From the NCBI GenBank assembly GCA_028751875.1, contig CM054158.1, forward strand, positions 14,852,121 to 14,916,120: a stretch of 64,000 nucleotides of DNA, in the 5' to 3' direction. The notes under the pieces were generated by a model, which made no database searches, was not told the DNA's origin, and worked only from the letters and a program-made list of their open reading frames with translations. Source of the stretch: Rapana venosa. Its lineage: Eukaryota > Mollusca > Gastropoda > Neogastropoda > Muricidae. Both the position numbers and the translations under genes were made by a program. Below are positions 1 through 12,337 of this stretch, piece by piece (position 1 is the first letter of the stretch; every line of letters begins with the position of its first letter).

Positions 1-62
1 AGAGAAAGGAGAGAGAGAGAGAGGAGGGGAAAAGAGAGAAGAAAAAGAGAGAGAGAAGAGAG
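1..62. repeat. (GA)n low-complexity tract
   Basis: Imperfect GA/GGA microsatellite at the window edge. The sequence from here to about 270 is A/T-rich and low in complexity, with poly-A runs and a short CA run. No gene is seen in it. Confidence 0.9.
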
Positions 63-275
63 AACTCGAACTGGATATTATTTACAAAAAAACTATTGGC
101 CCATACAGAAGGGGGGTTTCCCCAAAAAGTTGTATTTTTTGGGTTTAAAAAAAAAAACAAAAAACAAAACAAAAAACCCAAACAAACACACACACAGAGA
201 CAACATGTTACAGTATAACAAAGTCAGCTACAAAAATATCACTTAGGATAACATTATCTCTCTTATTCTGAAAGC

Positions 276-1346
276 TCAACACAAATATAAAGTGAGGTTG
301 TGCACAACCTCAGGATGACTTGATGCCAGGAGTAAACAGAGTCTAAATAAATTAGGCTGTCTACTATATTTAACAGGGATGTAGTTCTGCCTAACATCCT
401 CAAAAACTGGACAGCACAACACAAAATGTACTTCATCCTCCGGTGCTTGCTTACATAATGGGCATAGCAGCCTGAGGTCGTCAATATCATGTTCTCTGTA
501 TCTGAATTTATGAACATTTATATCTGATACACCAAGTCTAAACTTAGACATAATTCTTTTCAAATGTATATCCATATCAAGTTTTAGATAAGTTTTGACA
601 TCATGCGCACTTATAAATTGTCTGTACATTTGAAATCTTTCACTGTTTTGTATATGATCACTCCATTGCTGCCATCGGAAGTCAATCAATCTTTGCCTGA
701 AAGCATTAATAAACTCTCTACAATTTCCGACTCCTTGATTGAGCCAAACAAATCCAAACCCGAGTTCACACAAACAGGTACGTATTTGTGTTGCCCAGTT
801 GTTTTCCCCTTTGACATCTACATCGAAAAGCATCTTGTAGGATTTAAAAGGTAGCCTGCTCTCATTCATATGCAGAATCTTAATCCAACATTTAATGCAT
901 CTTACAGCAGCATTAACAGAGAGAGGGTATCTATTAGTTTCACTATAAACGAGATCATTAGGTGTACGTCTATCTAAGCCTAAAAACTGCTTTAAAGCAA
1001 AGAGGTGCACTGATTCACAATGAGTTACAGCTGCATCCAAGCCCCAAATTTCTGAAACATATAACATAGTGGGTTGTATTTGTGCATCAAATATCTTAAT
1101 GAACAAGTCAATAGAGTCATTATTCAATATTCGTAGTTTTTTCAACACAAATAACAAGCTTCGTTTACCTCGACTTGCCAGATCTTTACATGCAGTTGTG
1201 AAACTAAGCTTAGTAAAAAAACAGATTCCTAAATATTTATATACATTAATCACAGGCATGATATTTCCATTGTACAACCATTTTTCATGAGCAGCTAAAT
1301 ATCCACCTTTTCTGAATACAACGATATTACTCTTACTCAGATTAAC
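276..1346 (-). pseudogene. LINE reverse transcriptase, C-terminal part
   Basis: Reading on the minus strand, this frame is open for about 356 codons. It begins with the segment NLSKSNIVVFRKGG and continues through a YKYLGI motif, the usual order just after the catalytic palm of non-LTR retrotransposon reverse transcriptases. It ends in a cysteine/histidine cluster (CPLC...HFVLCCP) near the C terminus, as in many LINE ORF2 proteins. The frame is cut on its 5' side by a TAG at 1347-1349, where related proteins usually carry a lysine in an LKVNLSKS-like context. No initiator Met is expected because this is the tail of a longer polyprotein. The role would be target-primed reverse transcription of the element's own RNA. 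The copy is not functional as it stands; the LINE clade is not determined. Confidence 0.85.
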
Positions 1347-1349
1347 CTA

Positions 1350-4300
1350 AAGATCCAGTGTTGCATCATTTTTTTAAGCTTTTTTAACTGCTTTTGTAAG
1401 CTACAACTGTTTCAGTAGCGGGATAACTAATAAAGCAAAAAATAAACAATTTGAAAAAATCTTGGGGGAAAAGTGGCACCATGTTTACATTATTGATGAG
1501 TCTTGGCTAACTCATTGATAAAAACAGAAAACAATAAGGGGCTACATACATCCCCCGCTTAAACCAGGGTCAGTATATTTGTCATCACTTTAGTTCCACT
1601 CTTTTCTGTTTTCTGCTTTCTGATACATGGCTCTCAAAACGTAATATTTTTACCCTTCAAAACCATTTTTCGGAGAATAGGCCAAAAATTTCCCTGTTAA
1701 CAGAATCAAATTTTTTTCAAAGTCAAAAAATCAAATAGAGCTTACGGTTATAGAAAAAACTGTTTCTGTAAAAAAACGCAAGAGGTAAACATAGACAATA
1801 GTGGAGTATCCTTTTAAAACCGTTTGGTGCCTCCTTTTAATATTAATTCTTCCAAACCCTCCGAACCCAATTTTAAAAAGTACTAAATCTTACTACTTAT
1901 TCATAAAAAAATTCCCCGGTAGTTATTGGGTTATAACATCACCCTTTTTATGAAATGTTAAAATATAGATTAGCCCTTATCGGAAAAAGACCACCAAAAA
2001 ATTTTTTGTTGAATATTTTTTAAAAGGAAAAGCAAATATTTTCACCTCTAATTTAAGCAATTCAAAATGATTTGATCGGGAACCGGTGCTTTCTCAGTCT
2101 TTTTTTCTAGTGCCCCTAATATTTCATCTTAATTTGGGGGGAGATCAAAATTTTCCCTCATTCCCACACTGTCAAATCAAAAATCATGGAGTTGCTAAAG
2201 TCTTTCTCCAAAGGGTTTGAAAGTTAAAACCCATCTGTCAACTGATAACTTTTCTTTGGCTACTTTTTCAAAAATGACCCCTTTTTAAAACCATTTTTCC
2301 GAACTGGGTTTGAGAAGAGAATGTGAATCTATTGCAAGGGGGTTTTATTAAATTTCTTTTTTTTTCAAGATGATTTATTTTCCCCTTCTTGTGACACAGT
2401 AAAAAACGTTTTTGCCCTCATTTCGTAATGTTTTTGGGAAAAGTCTTCAGAAGTTTTTACCTTATATTTCATCTTTTCATTCTTTAAAAAACCAAATCAT
2501 TTAAAGGGATTTATTGTATGTACCGTTTTTCCCATACAAATCGCACGGGCTTTTATAAACCGTTAAAAAAATTCTAAAGCTTCTTTAAATGTTCTCTCAA
2601 TCATTGAAAGGCATTAATAAAAATTTTCACACAGTTACACCCGGGAGATTTTTCTTTAAAAAAACTGAGATTTGTTTTCACCCCCATACAAATTTTCCAT
2701 AAAGATGGTTTCTCATTTCCACCCTGTTTTTAATCGGATTAATATATAATAAACAGAAGGTGATAAAAATCAGAACGTCGGCAACAAACAAACACATAAA
2801 ATAAAAAATCTGAGAGAACAAAACATTGACACAAAAAAAAAATCATTAACACCTACACCTCCATCAGAGGTATGTATAGCGTCCTTGTTGGTCACCTAAA
2901 ACGCCATTTAGAATTGAAAACTAAACGGGCACAAATTAATAGAAATTTACCTAATGTTGAAACCAATCTTCAGAATTACATTCTGCGGAGCTTCTTTTTA
3001 CTTTGGACATCAAACAAAGTCATTTTTCCCTGTGACAAAAAATTTTTTGAGTTCTGTTTAAGTTCCACATAGTATTATACCCCTTCACCCCAGGTCCCCC
3101 CAACAATTTACAAACATTCTTCCAAATAGCAACCCCATTATCTTTGTCAAACATTTATAAAAAGGCGAACCTTAGGTGGGATATACCACAGAAAAGGAAA
3201 CTTTTTTTTGTGTACCAACAGAAAGATTTTCCAAAAGAAAAATGCAAAAATTAAGGGTATGGAACACAAACAATTCACAAAAGGGGATAATCATCCCCAT
3301 TAAACAAACTAAACCCCAATCGCCCCTTGATTGTAACTTTAAATTTCTGACTTTGCAGAAGGCCTTTTAACCATAAAAACACTGGCGGAAATTTTTCCCG
3401 GAAACTTTCTGCGACATTAAAGTCAACATGCCCTAAGTACAAATCTCTATCAGCCATTTTGACAACAATCCTTTTTCTTCCCAAAACAAAAATGAAAAAG
3501 CTTTATTTGTTTTATCCCGTTTGCCACAATTCAATTGACCCAAACCCTCTAGATGACATTTTTACCAATTACTTGAACCAACAAGACAGGGCTTTATGCT
3601 TTCAACATGGGGGTTTTAAAAAGGCTTTTTTTAAAAGACGCCTACAATATCATGGGAGCATGTTTAGCTCTAGGCCAAAGTAGACCTATCTTTTTTAGCC
3701 CTGTTGGGGGTGAAGGTCACGATCACTTTACAAACCTCAATTGGCTAAGCCCTATTACATGATGTCTAACGAGGCTGAGTGACCATGCTGTTTCTTTTTC
3801 CCCCCCCCTTAAATTGGAATGGGGGATGATTGTAATGGGCCGGCCAACAAGCTTACCCTTCTTTGAAGATCATTAAGGGGAAACCCTTTTGCCTTAATAT
3901 AAATGATCAAAGACCTTTTCACATTTTTTCCCTCTGCCCTAGCACCTTTAAGATGGGGAGATTTTTCCTAATATCTCAACATTTTGGAAAAAAAACTCGT
4001 CTACTAAAATCCTTGAACCTTTTAAACGATTTTTTAGCCTTCAATTTCTAAGCTTTTCTTGAAAAACAACACCTGGGAAAAATGGGAGATTTTTGGTTTT
4101 TAATTTTATCCTGTGCACACTATCAAATTAACAAAAATGCTACACCTTTTTTGAAAGAAAATTTTCACGAAAATTTCACATAGCCCAGTCTCGTCTTTTC
4201 TATTTCCCTGAATAATTAGTTTTTCGTCTCGACCCCGGCCCTCTGATGTCTGCTTCTTTTTAGTTTTTCCCCTCTGTCCCTTAGTTTTCCCTATTTGATT

Positions 4301-4600
4301 GTTTTTAAAAACGCATTTTTCACCCTAAGATTGTTTACATCTTTTTGATAACCATTTTTTCCCCTTTTAAGGCATCAAAACGTTTGTCAACAACGAATCT
4401 CGTTCTTCAACTCTCCTTGTTGACTTTAAAAGGTTTTCCCCCTTTTCCAACTTGGGCGTCCCGGTGGTAAACCCCACAGGACCCTTTAAAGGGGAAACCC
4501 TGTTACGTGTATGTTGTTTGTGTGCTGGGGGACACTGCATGGCTTTAGTTTTCCGTGCACTTTTTCCTGCATATGGTGCTATGACCACCAGCACCACTTG
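1350..4600 (-). pseudogene. Decayed LINE endonuclease/RT body
   Basis: No long frame survives, but RT landmarks appear in the right order on the minus strand. A KAPxPDQI-like block lies near 2050-2100, a DFEK...DSVNR-like block near 1680-1745, and a GCM..PLLF..FINE-like block near 1500-1570. They are in different frames and broken by stops. The stretch 2.2-4.6 kb sits where the APE endonuclease domain should be, but I cannot recognise catalytic residues in it. Long A and T homopolymers are unusually frequent, so base-calling error may add to real decay. Together with the C-terminal part and the 2A segment it makes one element of about 4.5 kb. Confidence 0.6.
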
Positions 4601-4652
4601 TCAAGCTGGTTTGCCTCAACTTTCGTCCTTGGCCTGCGGATTTAGGGGAGGG

Positions 4653-4742
4653 GGGTCCAGGGTTGGTCTCCACATCACCACACCGAAGCAAAAGGCCCCC
4701 CCAGAAGAGATAGGTGAGGGTCAGTCCTAACAGTACGCCTGT
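4653..4742 (-). other. 2A-like ribosome-skipping peptide of LINE
   Basis: On the minus strand this segment encodes a leucine-rich leader followed by LLLRCGDVETNPGP (core GDVETNPGP at 4653-4679). That matches the 2A consensus D-V/I-E-x-N-P-G-P exactly. In 2A sequences the ribosome fails to form the last Gly-Pro bond and makes two proteins from one frame. 2A-like sequences are known at the N-terminal end of some APE-type non-LTR retrotransposon ORFs in invertebrates. Its position, about 3.3 kb upstream of the RT tail on the same strand, fits that layout. After the motif the frame runs about 35 codons to a TAA; upstream there is a TAA at 4746-4748. Activity is inferred from the motif only. Confidence 0.85.
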
Positions 4743-4975
4743 ATTTTAGGGTCAGGATGGAGGTCCAATGGCGGATTTAAATTCTGCCCGTTTGGACATG
4801 AAGCAGGCGAATACTGCCGCAAATGTCCCACAGACAGCCCTATACAACTGCAGTGATATTCCATCCTCCTTATCTAACTGTATGCAAACAATGAAAAACT
4901 AAGGCCACTTAAAACTAGCTACTAATTCACAAAAATACTAGAACAATTTCTGTACGTCTTCACCTTCACATTACG

Positions 4976-4983
4976 TGATCGCC

Positions 4984-5061
<78 letters not shown>

Positions 5062-5740
5062 GAGACAGAGACAGAGACAGACAATCAGAGACAGAGACAG
5101 ACAGACAAACAGAGACAGAGACAGACAGACAGTTTTGAAGGGGCTATCCTGGATCAATTAAATCAATCAGGAAACAAGAAATAATAATGTATGGAATTTA
5201 TATAGCCCTGAATCTTGTAAAGCAACAATTCAAAGCGCTGGATTTTCAAGAAATCGAGAAATCAATTGATAGTTGTAGTGGTCAATCCTTATCTATCCCC
5301 AGTTAAAGTTTCACATCAGGGATCTCTGTTATCGTTGTTGTTGTTGCTGACGCTGTTGCTGTTGTAAATAATACTATCGTTATCATTATTATAATCATCA
5401 TAATAATTATCGTTATCATTATTATAATCATCCTAATAATTATTATTATCATCCTCCTCCTCTTCCTTATCATTATTATCACCACTGTCCTCATTTATTA
5501 TCGTTCATTCCTGGTATAAGAGCAAACAAGTAAATACACAACACCCTAGTTTTGGCAGGACAAAATTTCCGTTAATTTAAAACTTTCTTCAGGCTAAAAG
5601 ATTGGCCCAAACTGGCCATTCATTGCTATTAGTATCATTTATCATTATTATTAGTAGTAGTATCATACACACGGGGACTGGATGTAAGAAAGCACATAAG
5701 TGCTTATTCCATTATCCTCGATATAAAAGAATAAAATAAA
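4976..5740. repeat. Copy of dispersed composite repeat
   Basis: (GA)n grading into (GACA)n at about 4985-5132, then unique-looking sequence containing TGTATGGAATTTATATAGCC (a SINE-2 tail, minus strand) and a GTT/ATC-rich segment. The same order recurs at 10518-11200, 26838-27520 and, inverted, at 52150-53150. It is therefore a dispersed or segmentally duplicated block, not a gene. Short frames in it are products of the repeats. Confidence 0.75.
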
Positions 5741-6200
5741 ATAAAAAGAAAAGAAGAAAAAGAAGTAAGTAGTATATATTGTAGAAATAAGATAGAAAGT
5801 AGTAGTATATAGAGTAAAGTATATAAAATATTTTTATCTTATTAATAGTATTATTGTTGTTATCTTTAATCATTTTTTTATAATGATTCTTCATAAAAAA
5901 AGCCAAATTTATGATTATATATTATCCCAATAAAGGGGACTGTACCAAAACTATCACCATTCCTTTCTTGCCCCACCTGTCCAGGCCCTGTATGTTTATG
6001 CAACGACTTGATCATCCACAAAAGAAAATTCTTCTCTCTGTTTTTCTTTTTTATGTCGGTCTGTCTGTTTTTCTGCCCCTCCCTGTCTGTCTCTTTCCTT
6101 CTCCTCTCTCTCTCTCTCTCCTCCCCCTCCTCTCTCTCTCCCCTCCTCCTCTCTCTTCTCTCCTCCCCCTTCTCCTCCCACTCTCCCCCTTCTCTCTTCT

Positions 6201-6231
<31 letters not shown>

Positions 6232-6303
6232 CCCCTTCTCTCCTCTCTCTCTCCCCCCCTCTCTCTCTCCTCCCCCAACGAATGAGACAAACCGATTTTT
6301 CAG

Positions 6304-6475
6304 GTGGCGAACGCACGCAGAACATCTGCGCACACGTTAAAACCCTTCCCCCTTTGGGAAAGATAGCCATTGTGTCCGGGTGGAAGGGATACGAGTTTAA
6401 ACAACACTGTAAACACACGGGGTCTAGATATAAAAAACAGATGCTTAAACTATTTAACCTCGAAATAAAAAAAAT
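6304..6475 (+). mobile_element. SINE-1 3' fragment
   Basis: Carries the SINE-1 body marker CGCACGCAGAAC, the CACACGTTAAAACC block, and the tail CCTCGAAATAAA. The tRNA head is missing (5' truncated), as is usual for LINE-mobilised SINEs. Confidence 0.7.
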
Positions 6476-7244
6476 AAATAAATAGATAAAATAAGATCTC
6501 TATCTCTCTCTCGTTTTTATGCTGTCTGTAGTCTTGGCTGTCTCGTTTTATCTATCTGTCTGTAATCTTGGGGCTTTTGTCTCCTGTCTGTCTGTATCTG
6601 TCTTTTTTGTTTGAGCGTCGTCGTCCGTCATCCTCGTGTGCTGTCTGTCGCCCCGTCCCCTCTGCTGTCTGTCTTCTCTCACTCTCTCCTCTCTCTCTGT
6701 TTGAGTGTGCTTTCTATCTGCTGTCTGGGTCTGTGTGTCTTGTCTGTCCTCTCTGTGTCCCCGCCTGTATCTCTCTGTTCTCTCTGCTCTGTCTGTCTCT
6801 CTACCTTCGTCCGTCGTTTTTTCGTCTCTCTGTCTGTCTCTGTACATTGCTGATAATTTTTTTCCCTAGCATCTAACAAGTAAAAAGTAGTTGATTATAT
6901 TTCTTACTTTTTCTATTCTTTTTATCATTTTTTTCTTTTTCTTTTCTTCTTTTTCTTATTTTTATTATTATTATCAAAATTTATTGTTAATATTATTATT
7001 TTTTAAATAAAGGGAAAATTTAGAATAACACTATGCTTTATATTTTAAACCCGTTTTCCGTTTGTACATCATGGCTTTTTCATCCTTTTCCAAACCGGCT
7101 CTTTGGATCTACTCTTTCGAAAGCGAACTTTTAACTTCCGCGAAAAAATTTTTTCCCTCTTTGCACAGGGGACCTGGTTTTAATCCACCTGGAGGATGCC
7201 CCGCCTGTGTGGTTTTATCATTTTTTTTATTTTTTTTTTTTACT

Positions 7245-7640
7245 TATTTATACCAATGCACAAAATTTCTCCCCCGTGAAATTCGGGCTGCCCCCCCCGG
7301 GGGAGAGCGCGTCCCCACAAGAGCACGCCACCCCCTTTTTGGTATGTCTGCAACTGTATTTGTTTCCTTACAGGGGGGTTTTTTTCTAACAATTTTCCCG
7401 GGGGAAAAACTCCTTGTTGCCGGGGGGTTTTCTTTTACGTCTAAAAATTTTGTGAAACCAGGGGACCTCATTTTACGTCTCACCCCAAAAGACAGCCCCC
7501 AACCACTACCATGGTCTAAAGGATAGGGGAAAATTTTGGGGGCCCAAAGGGGAAACGAACCACCGCCACTTTCCGACCCTGACTTTTCGCTTTCTAACAG
7601 TGCGTTACCTCTAGACCACCGTCCACCAGGAGGGCAAAAA
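7245..7640 (-). mobile_element. SINE-2 copy
   Basis: Reverse complement of the SINE-2 seen at 46944-47385 and 56346-56858. It shares the GGTCTAGAGGTAACGC-type head near 7610, the CACGTAAAA block, and the GAGAGC(A/G)GCCCGAA block. It is diverged and rich in homopolymer indels. Confidence 0.65.
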
Positions 7641-7839
7641 AAAACGCAGATTAATTTGAAAGCGAAGGGGATGAGGACTACATCTGATTTTGGGTTTTTT
7701 TTGTCTTGGGGGAATTTTTTTTTTTTCCCCCACTCACTCCAATTTTTGTAATGTCTTTGACATCTCGACTGTTAACGATCACACTCCGAAAAAAAATTCA
7801 ACCGTCTTTTGCCGATTTATTTACTTTTTAAAAATATTT

Positions 7840-7910
7840 TATTTCTCTCTCTCTCTCTCTCCTTTTCCCCCTCCTCTCTCTCTCTTCTCTCTCTCTCTCT
7901 CTCTCTCTCC

Positions 7911-7943
<33 letters not shown>

Positions 7944-8470
7944 TCTCCCCCTTCTCTCTCTCTCCCCTCTCTCTCTCTCTCTGTGTCCCCTAAAGCGGGG
8001 ACTGGATATAAAAAAACACACGGTACTTATTCTTTTCCTCGAAATAAAAGAATTTGTTGTAATTGTCCTCTCTCCTCTCTCTCTCTCTCTTCCCCTTCCT
8101 CTTCTCTCTCCCTCTCCCCTCTCTCTCTCTCTCTCTGTGGTCCCCTAAAGGGGGGGACTGGATATAAAAAAAGCACACGGGTACTTTCTTATCCTCAAAT
8201 AAAAGAATTTGTTTTAATTGTCTCTCTCTCTTCTCTCTCTTCTCTCCTCCTCTCTCCTCTCTCTCTCCTCTTCTCTCTCCTCTTGTCCCCTAAAGGGGGG
8301 ACTGGATTAAAAAAAGCACACGGGGACTTATTTCTTACCTCGAAAAAAGAATTTGTTGTAATTCTCTCTCTTCTCTCTCTCTCTTCCCTCCCCTCCTCTC
8401 ATCTCTCCTCTCTCTCCTTCTCTCTCTCCCTTTTCCTCTCTCTCTCTCTTCTCTCTCTTCCCCCCACACA
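7840..8470. repeat. Tandem array of SINE tails with CT tracts
   Basis: Three successive units, near 7985, 8142 and 8284, each read CCCCTAAAG..GGGGACTGGAT, ACACGG, CTTATT, TCCTCGAAATAAA, AGAATTTGTTGTAATT and then a CT tract. The unit is about 140 bp. This is the 3' end of SINE-1 amplified in tandem, not independent insertions. Long serine/leucine frames here are translations of CT repeats. Confidence 0.75.
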
Positions 8471-8740
8471 CACACACAAAAGGATTTGGGTTTTTTCTCT
8501 CCTCCACAACACACAACACACTCCTTTTCTCCTCTCTCCCCATAGTTATGAAAATCAGGTAAAGACATTGTGTTTTTTTTTAAATTATTCCCAAAAAAAT
8601 TGGCTCTTGTTGATTTTGTCATTTTTTTTAAAAATTATTAATCATTATGATTAAAATTATTAGTTATATTATGTATTATTATATCTAATATTATTATTAA
8701 ATCTAGTAATAATTATTTTTCTTTCTGTTTCTATATGACC

Positions 8741-8925
8741 CTTTTATTCTTTATTTCGAGAGAATGGATAAGAATCTAACTCATGTGCTTTTTCAAACCA
8801 CCATCCCCGGTGTAAGCAGTGTTTGGTAAAGTTTGTCATCCTTTCCCACCTAACACACTGGCCTACTCTTCCGGAAAGCAGCGGAATCGGTTTTACAGTG
8901 TGCGCAAGATGTTTCTGCAATGCGA
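8741..8925 (-). mobile_element. SINE-1 fragment (copy A)
   Basis: Reverse complement of the SINE-1 tail and body: TTTATTTCGAG at the tail side, then GTGTGCGCAAGATG. Truncated before the tRNA head. The same fragment lies at 25061-25245. Confidence 0.7.
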
Positions 8926-9117
8926 GAAAACAGAATAGAATACCGTTGGGGTTGTTGTTTTTTACCTAGCAAAAGCTGTTACTCGACTTTAGAGCACTTC
9001 GATTAATAGTGTTCCGATTTCAAACTTGATATGTGGTCCAGTTTGTGTGTTATTAATACTTTCATCTTGCACATGATAATAAATACTTGAGAAATACATA
9101 TATAAGGTCGCGCTTGC

Positions 9118-9940
<823 letters not shown>

Positions 9941-10186
9941 TCTCATCATCAGCACATCATCATCATCATCCACATACAACAATAATTACAGAATGTGACT
10001 TTCTGTTTCGGGGTGGAAATATACTTTAAACAACGTACGACCCAGGAAATAGTTATAAGATAAATTGATTTAAAAATTACAAGGAGGTAATTAAAGTCAC
10101 CAGTGGAAATACTTGTTTTAATCAGTACGTAAATATAAAAAAGATAACCACTTTCTGGAGAGACTATTGGTTGAGAGAGATTTTAT

Positions 10187-10518
10187 TCCCTTCTATTCTA
10201 AATATCAGATAAGAAATAAGCACTCATGCGCGTTTTTTTACATCCAATCCCTGTGTGTATGCGCATTTGAAATTTTGCCATTGGTTCCCACCGCACACAT
10301 GACCTACTCTTCGAAAGCAGAACAGGATTTAACATGTGCCAAGTGTTTCTGCGTGTGTTCGCACACGGGGCTCGGTTTATAGTCTCTATCCCAAGCTTTG
10401 GGGAGAGTGGAGTCCTGCACTGACTTAACTCCAAGTAAAAAATCCCCTTGACCGGATTCAAACCCGGGTCCACGTGGATTGAGAGCGCAGTTTCCAGACC
10501 ACTAGGCTATCCTGTCCA
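10187..10518 (-). mobile_element. SINE-1, tRNA-derived, near full length
   Basis: Reading on the minus strand, the element opens with a tRNA-like head. It has A-box TAGCCTAGTGG (10499-10509) and a B-box-like GGGTTTGAATCC (10454-10465), the internal RNA polymerase III promoter. A conserved body of about 200 bp follows, then an A-rich tail. Identical copy at 26507-26838; other good copies at 49251-49590 and 53143-53499. It is non-coding and would depend on a partner LINE. I do not recognise the named family. Confidence 0.85.
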
Positions 10519-10561
10519 CGAGAGAGAGAGAGAGAGGGGAGAGAGAGAGAGAGAGAGAGAG

Positions 10562-10606
<45 letters not shown>

Positions 10607-10680
10607 TAGAGAGAGAGAGACAGAGACAGAAACAGAGACAGACAGACAAACAGAGGCAGAGACGGACAGACAGACAGTTT
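10518..10680. repeat. (AG)n/(GACA)n tract (copy A)
   Basis: Compound AG and GACA microsatellite directly next to the SINE-1 tRNA head. The same arrangement is seen at 26838-27000 and, inverted, at 52950-53145. Confidence 0.9.
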
Positions 10681-11209
10681 TGAAGGGGCTACCCTGGATC
10701 AATTAAATCAATCAGGAAACAAGAAATCAACTGATAGTTGTAGTGCTCAATCCTTATCTATCCCCAGTTAAAGTTTCACATCAGGGATCTCTGTTATCGT
10801 TGTTGTTGTTGCTGACGCTGTTGCTGTTGTAAATAATACTATCGTTATCATTATTATAATCATCATAATAATTATCGTTATCATTATTATAATCATCCTA
10901 ATAATATTATTTCATCTATCATCCTCCTCCTTAATCATTATAATCACCACTGTCCTCATTTAATTATCGTTCATATCCTGGTATAAAGAGCAAACAAGTA
11001 AATACACAACACCCTAGTTTTGCAGGAACAAAATTCCGTTAATTTCTAACTTTCTTCAGGCTAAAAGATGGCCCCTAACCTGCCATCCATGCTATTAGTA
11101 TGAATAATAAGTAGTAGTATATAGTATCATTACACACGGACTGGATGTAAGAAAGCACATAAGTGCTTATTCCAAATCCTCGATATAAAATAATAAAAAT
11201 AACATAAAA

Positions 11210-11600
11210 AGAAAAGAAGATGAAGAAGAAGAAGTAGTAGTAAGTATAGTAATAGTAGTAGTAGTAGTAAGTAGTATATAGTAGTATAGAGAATAGTATA
11301 GTAGTAGTAGTAGTAGTAGTAGTAGTAAGAGATATTTCTTCATCATTATTAATAGTATATTGTTGTTATCAGTATCATTATGTTATAATGATTGTATTAA
11401 ACAAATGATTTATATGATTATTATTATTATTATTATTTATTATGAGTAGTAGTAGTTATAGTAGTAGTGTAGAAGTAGAGTAGTAGTAGTAGTAGTATAG
11501 TACATAGTGTTCTTCTTCTTCTTATTATTACTGTTGTCATCGCCATCGTTGTCATCGTTGTCATCATCATCATCATCCCCAAACTCTCACAAACTGTCAT
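11210..11600. repeat. (AGT)n and ATC/CTT-rich trinucleotide cluster
   Basis: Stretches of AGT, GAA, ATT and ATC repeats. The matching tract at 27540-27880 is longer and more regular, so length differs between the copies. Confidence 0.85.
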
Positions 11601-11869
11601 ATTCTTTTTACTCCTGAGAAATATCTACACCCTGACAAACTTAAACCCAAACCAAGCTTGCCTCTGGAATATGGACACCAAAAGAGCAAATCAAAGTACT
11701 CTCAACACATGAAGGCACACCAATAACAGTTTCCATGATGAAAATACGTCTTTATGTACATAAACACTACTTTGGACGGCTTGACAGATCTTAAGGACTT
11801 TTGTTGCAATAAAATCACCATAGGAGATGTTTTGAGTGTTGAGTTTATTACACACTTGTCTCTTACCTA

Positions 11870-12160
11870 ACAGGAGGTGTGTTCTGCAGTAGTGTGTTAA
11901 AGCTACACTCTCTCTCTTACCTACCACAGGTATGTTCTGCAGTAGTGTGTTAAAGCTACACTCTCTCTCTCTCTTATCTATAACATCACAGGTGTGTTCT
12001 GCAGTAGTGTGTTAAAGCTACACTCTCTCTCTCTTATCTATCACGAGGTGTGTCCCTAGTAGTGATATGAAACTACTCTCTATCTCTTATCTATCACGAA
12101 GTGTGTTCATAGTAGTGATATGAAACTACTCTCTATCTCTTATCTATCACAAGGTGGGGT
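11870..12160 (+). repeat. 53-bp promoter minisatellite, copy A (~5 units)
   Basis: Tandem units of about 50-58 bp run right up to a TATA box. Two unit types occur. Distal units carry GTGTTCTGCAGTAGTGTGTT; proximal units carry AGTAGTGATATGAAACTACT, whose ends AGTAGT and ACTACT form an inverted repeat. All include a TCTCTTATCTAT-type stretch. The array also occurs at 28180-28520 (~6 units) and, inverted, at 50980-51735 (~14 units). It is not a CRISPR array: there are no distinct spacers. Confidence 0.9.
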
Positions 12161-12200
12161 GCTAATCCCATGATGCACTTCCACTTCCTGAACATCTCCC

Positions 12201-12208
12201 TATATAAG
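12201..12208 (+). promoter_or_regulatory. TATA box before first-exon segment (copy A)
   Basis: TATATAAG stands directly 3' of the minisatellite and about 135 bp before a consensus splice donor. It is conserved in copy B (28562-28569) and in the inverted copy (50931-50940). Promoter function is inferred from the TATA match and position. Confidence 0.55.
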
Positions 12209-12229
12209 CTGAAGAACTCAGAGTCACAC

Positions 12230-12337
12230 AGAGAAGAAGGCAAAGCAAGACCAGAGCTGGCAAGAACCCTAAAACTGTGGTTAAAAGAAACCCATTTATT
12301 GGTGTGGCACTTACTTCTCAGGATATTCATTTCCAAG
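12230..12337 (+). other. Likely non-coding first exon (copy A)
   Basis: Segment from about 30 bp after the TATA box to CCAAG|GTAAGC, a strong donor at 12338. The transcription start is estimated. The donor and upstream 150 bp are kept in four other places: 28590-28698, 50803-50905 (minus), about 55015-55194 and about 63190-63375. No long frame is shared between the copies, so it is probably a 5' UTR exon. It may belong to the PARP-like exons that start 3.9 kb downstream on the same strand. Confidence 0.5.

Larger units (their letters stand above)
5880..8600. repeat. Composite repeat block, inverted partner at 46.0-48.8 kb
   Basis: Contains (CT)n at about 6085-6275, a SINE-1 tail at 6304-6475 and a TCTG/TCTC-rich tract at 6500-6850. 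A SINE-1 tail (minus, about 7030-7200), a SINE-2 (minus) and tandem SINE tails follow. The same elements occur in reverse-complement order between about 46000 and 48830. An example is the segment ending CAACGACTTGATCATCCACA near 6020, whose complement lies near 48700. No coding region is supported. Confidence 0.7.

Noticed and set aside
5996..8654. Serine/leucine-rich and Arg/Glu-rich frames up to 281 codons
   Set aside because: Translations of CT/GA microsatellites in several frames at once; no domain or codon pattern of a gene.
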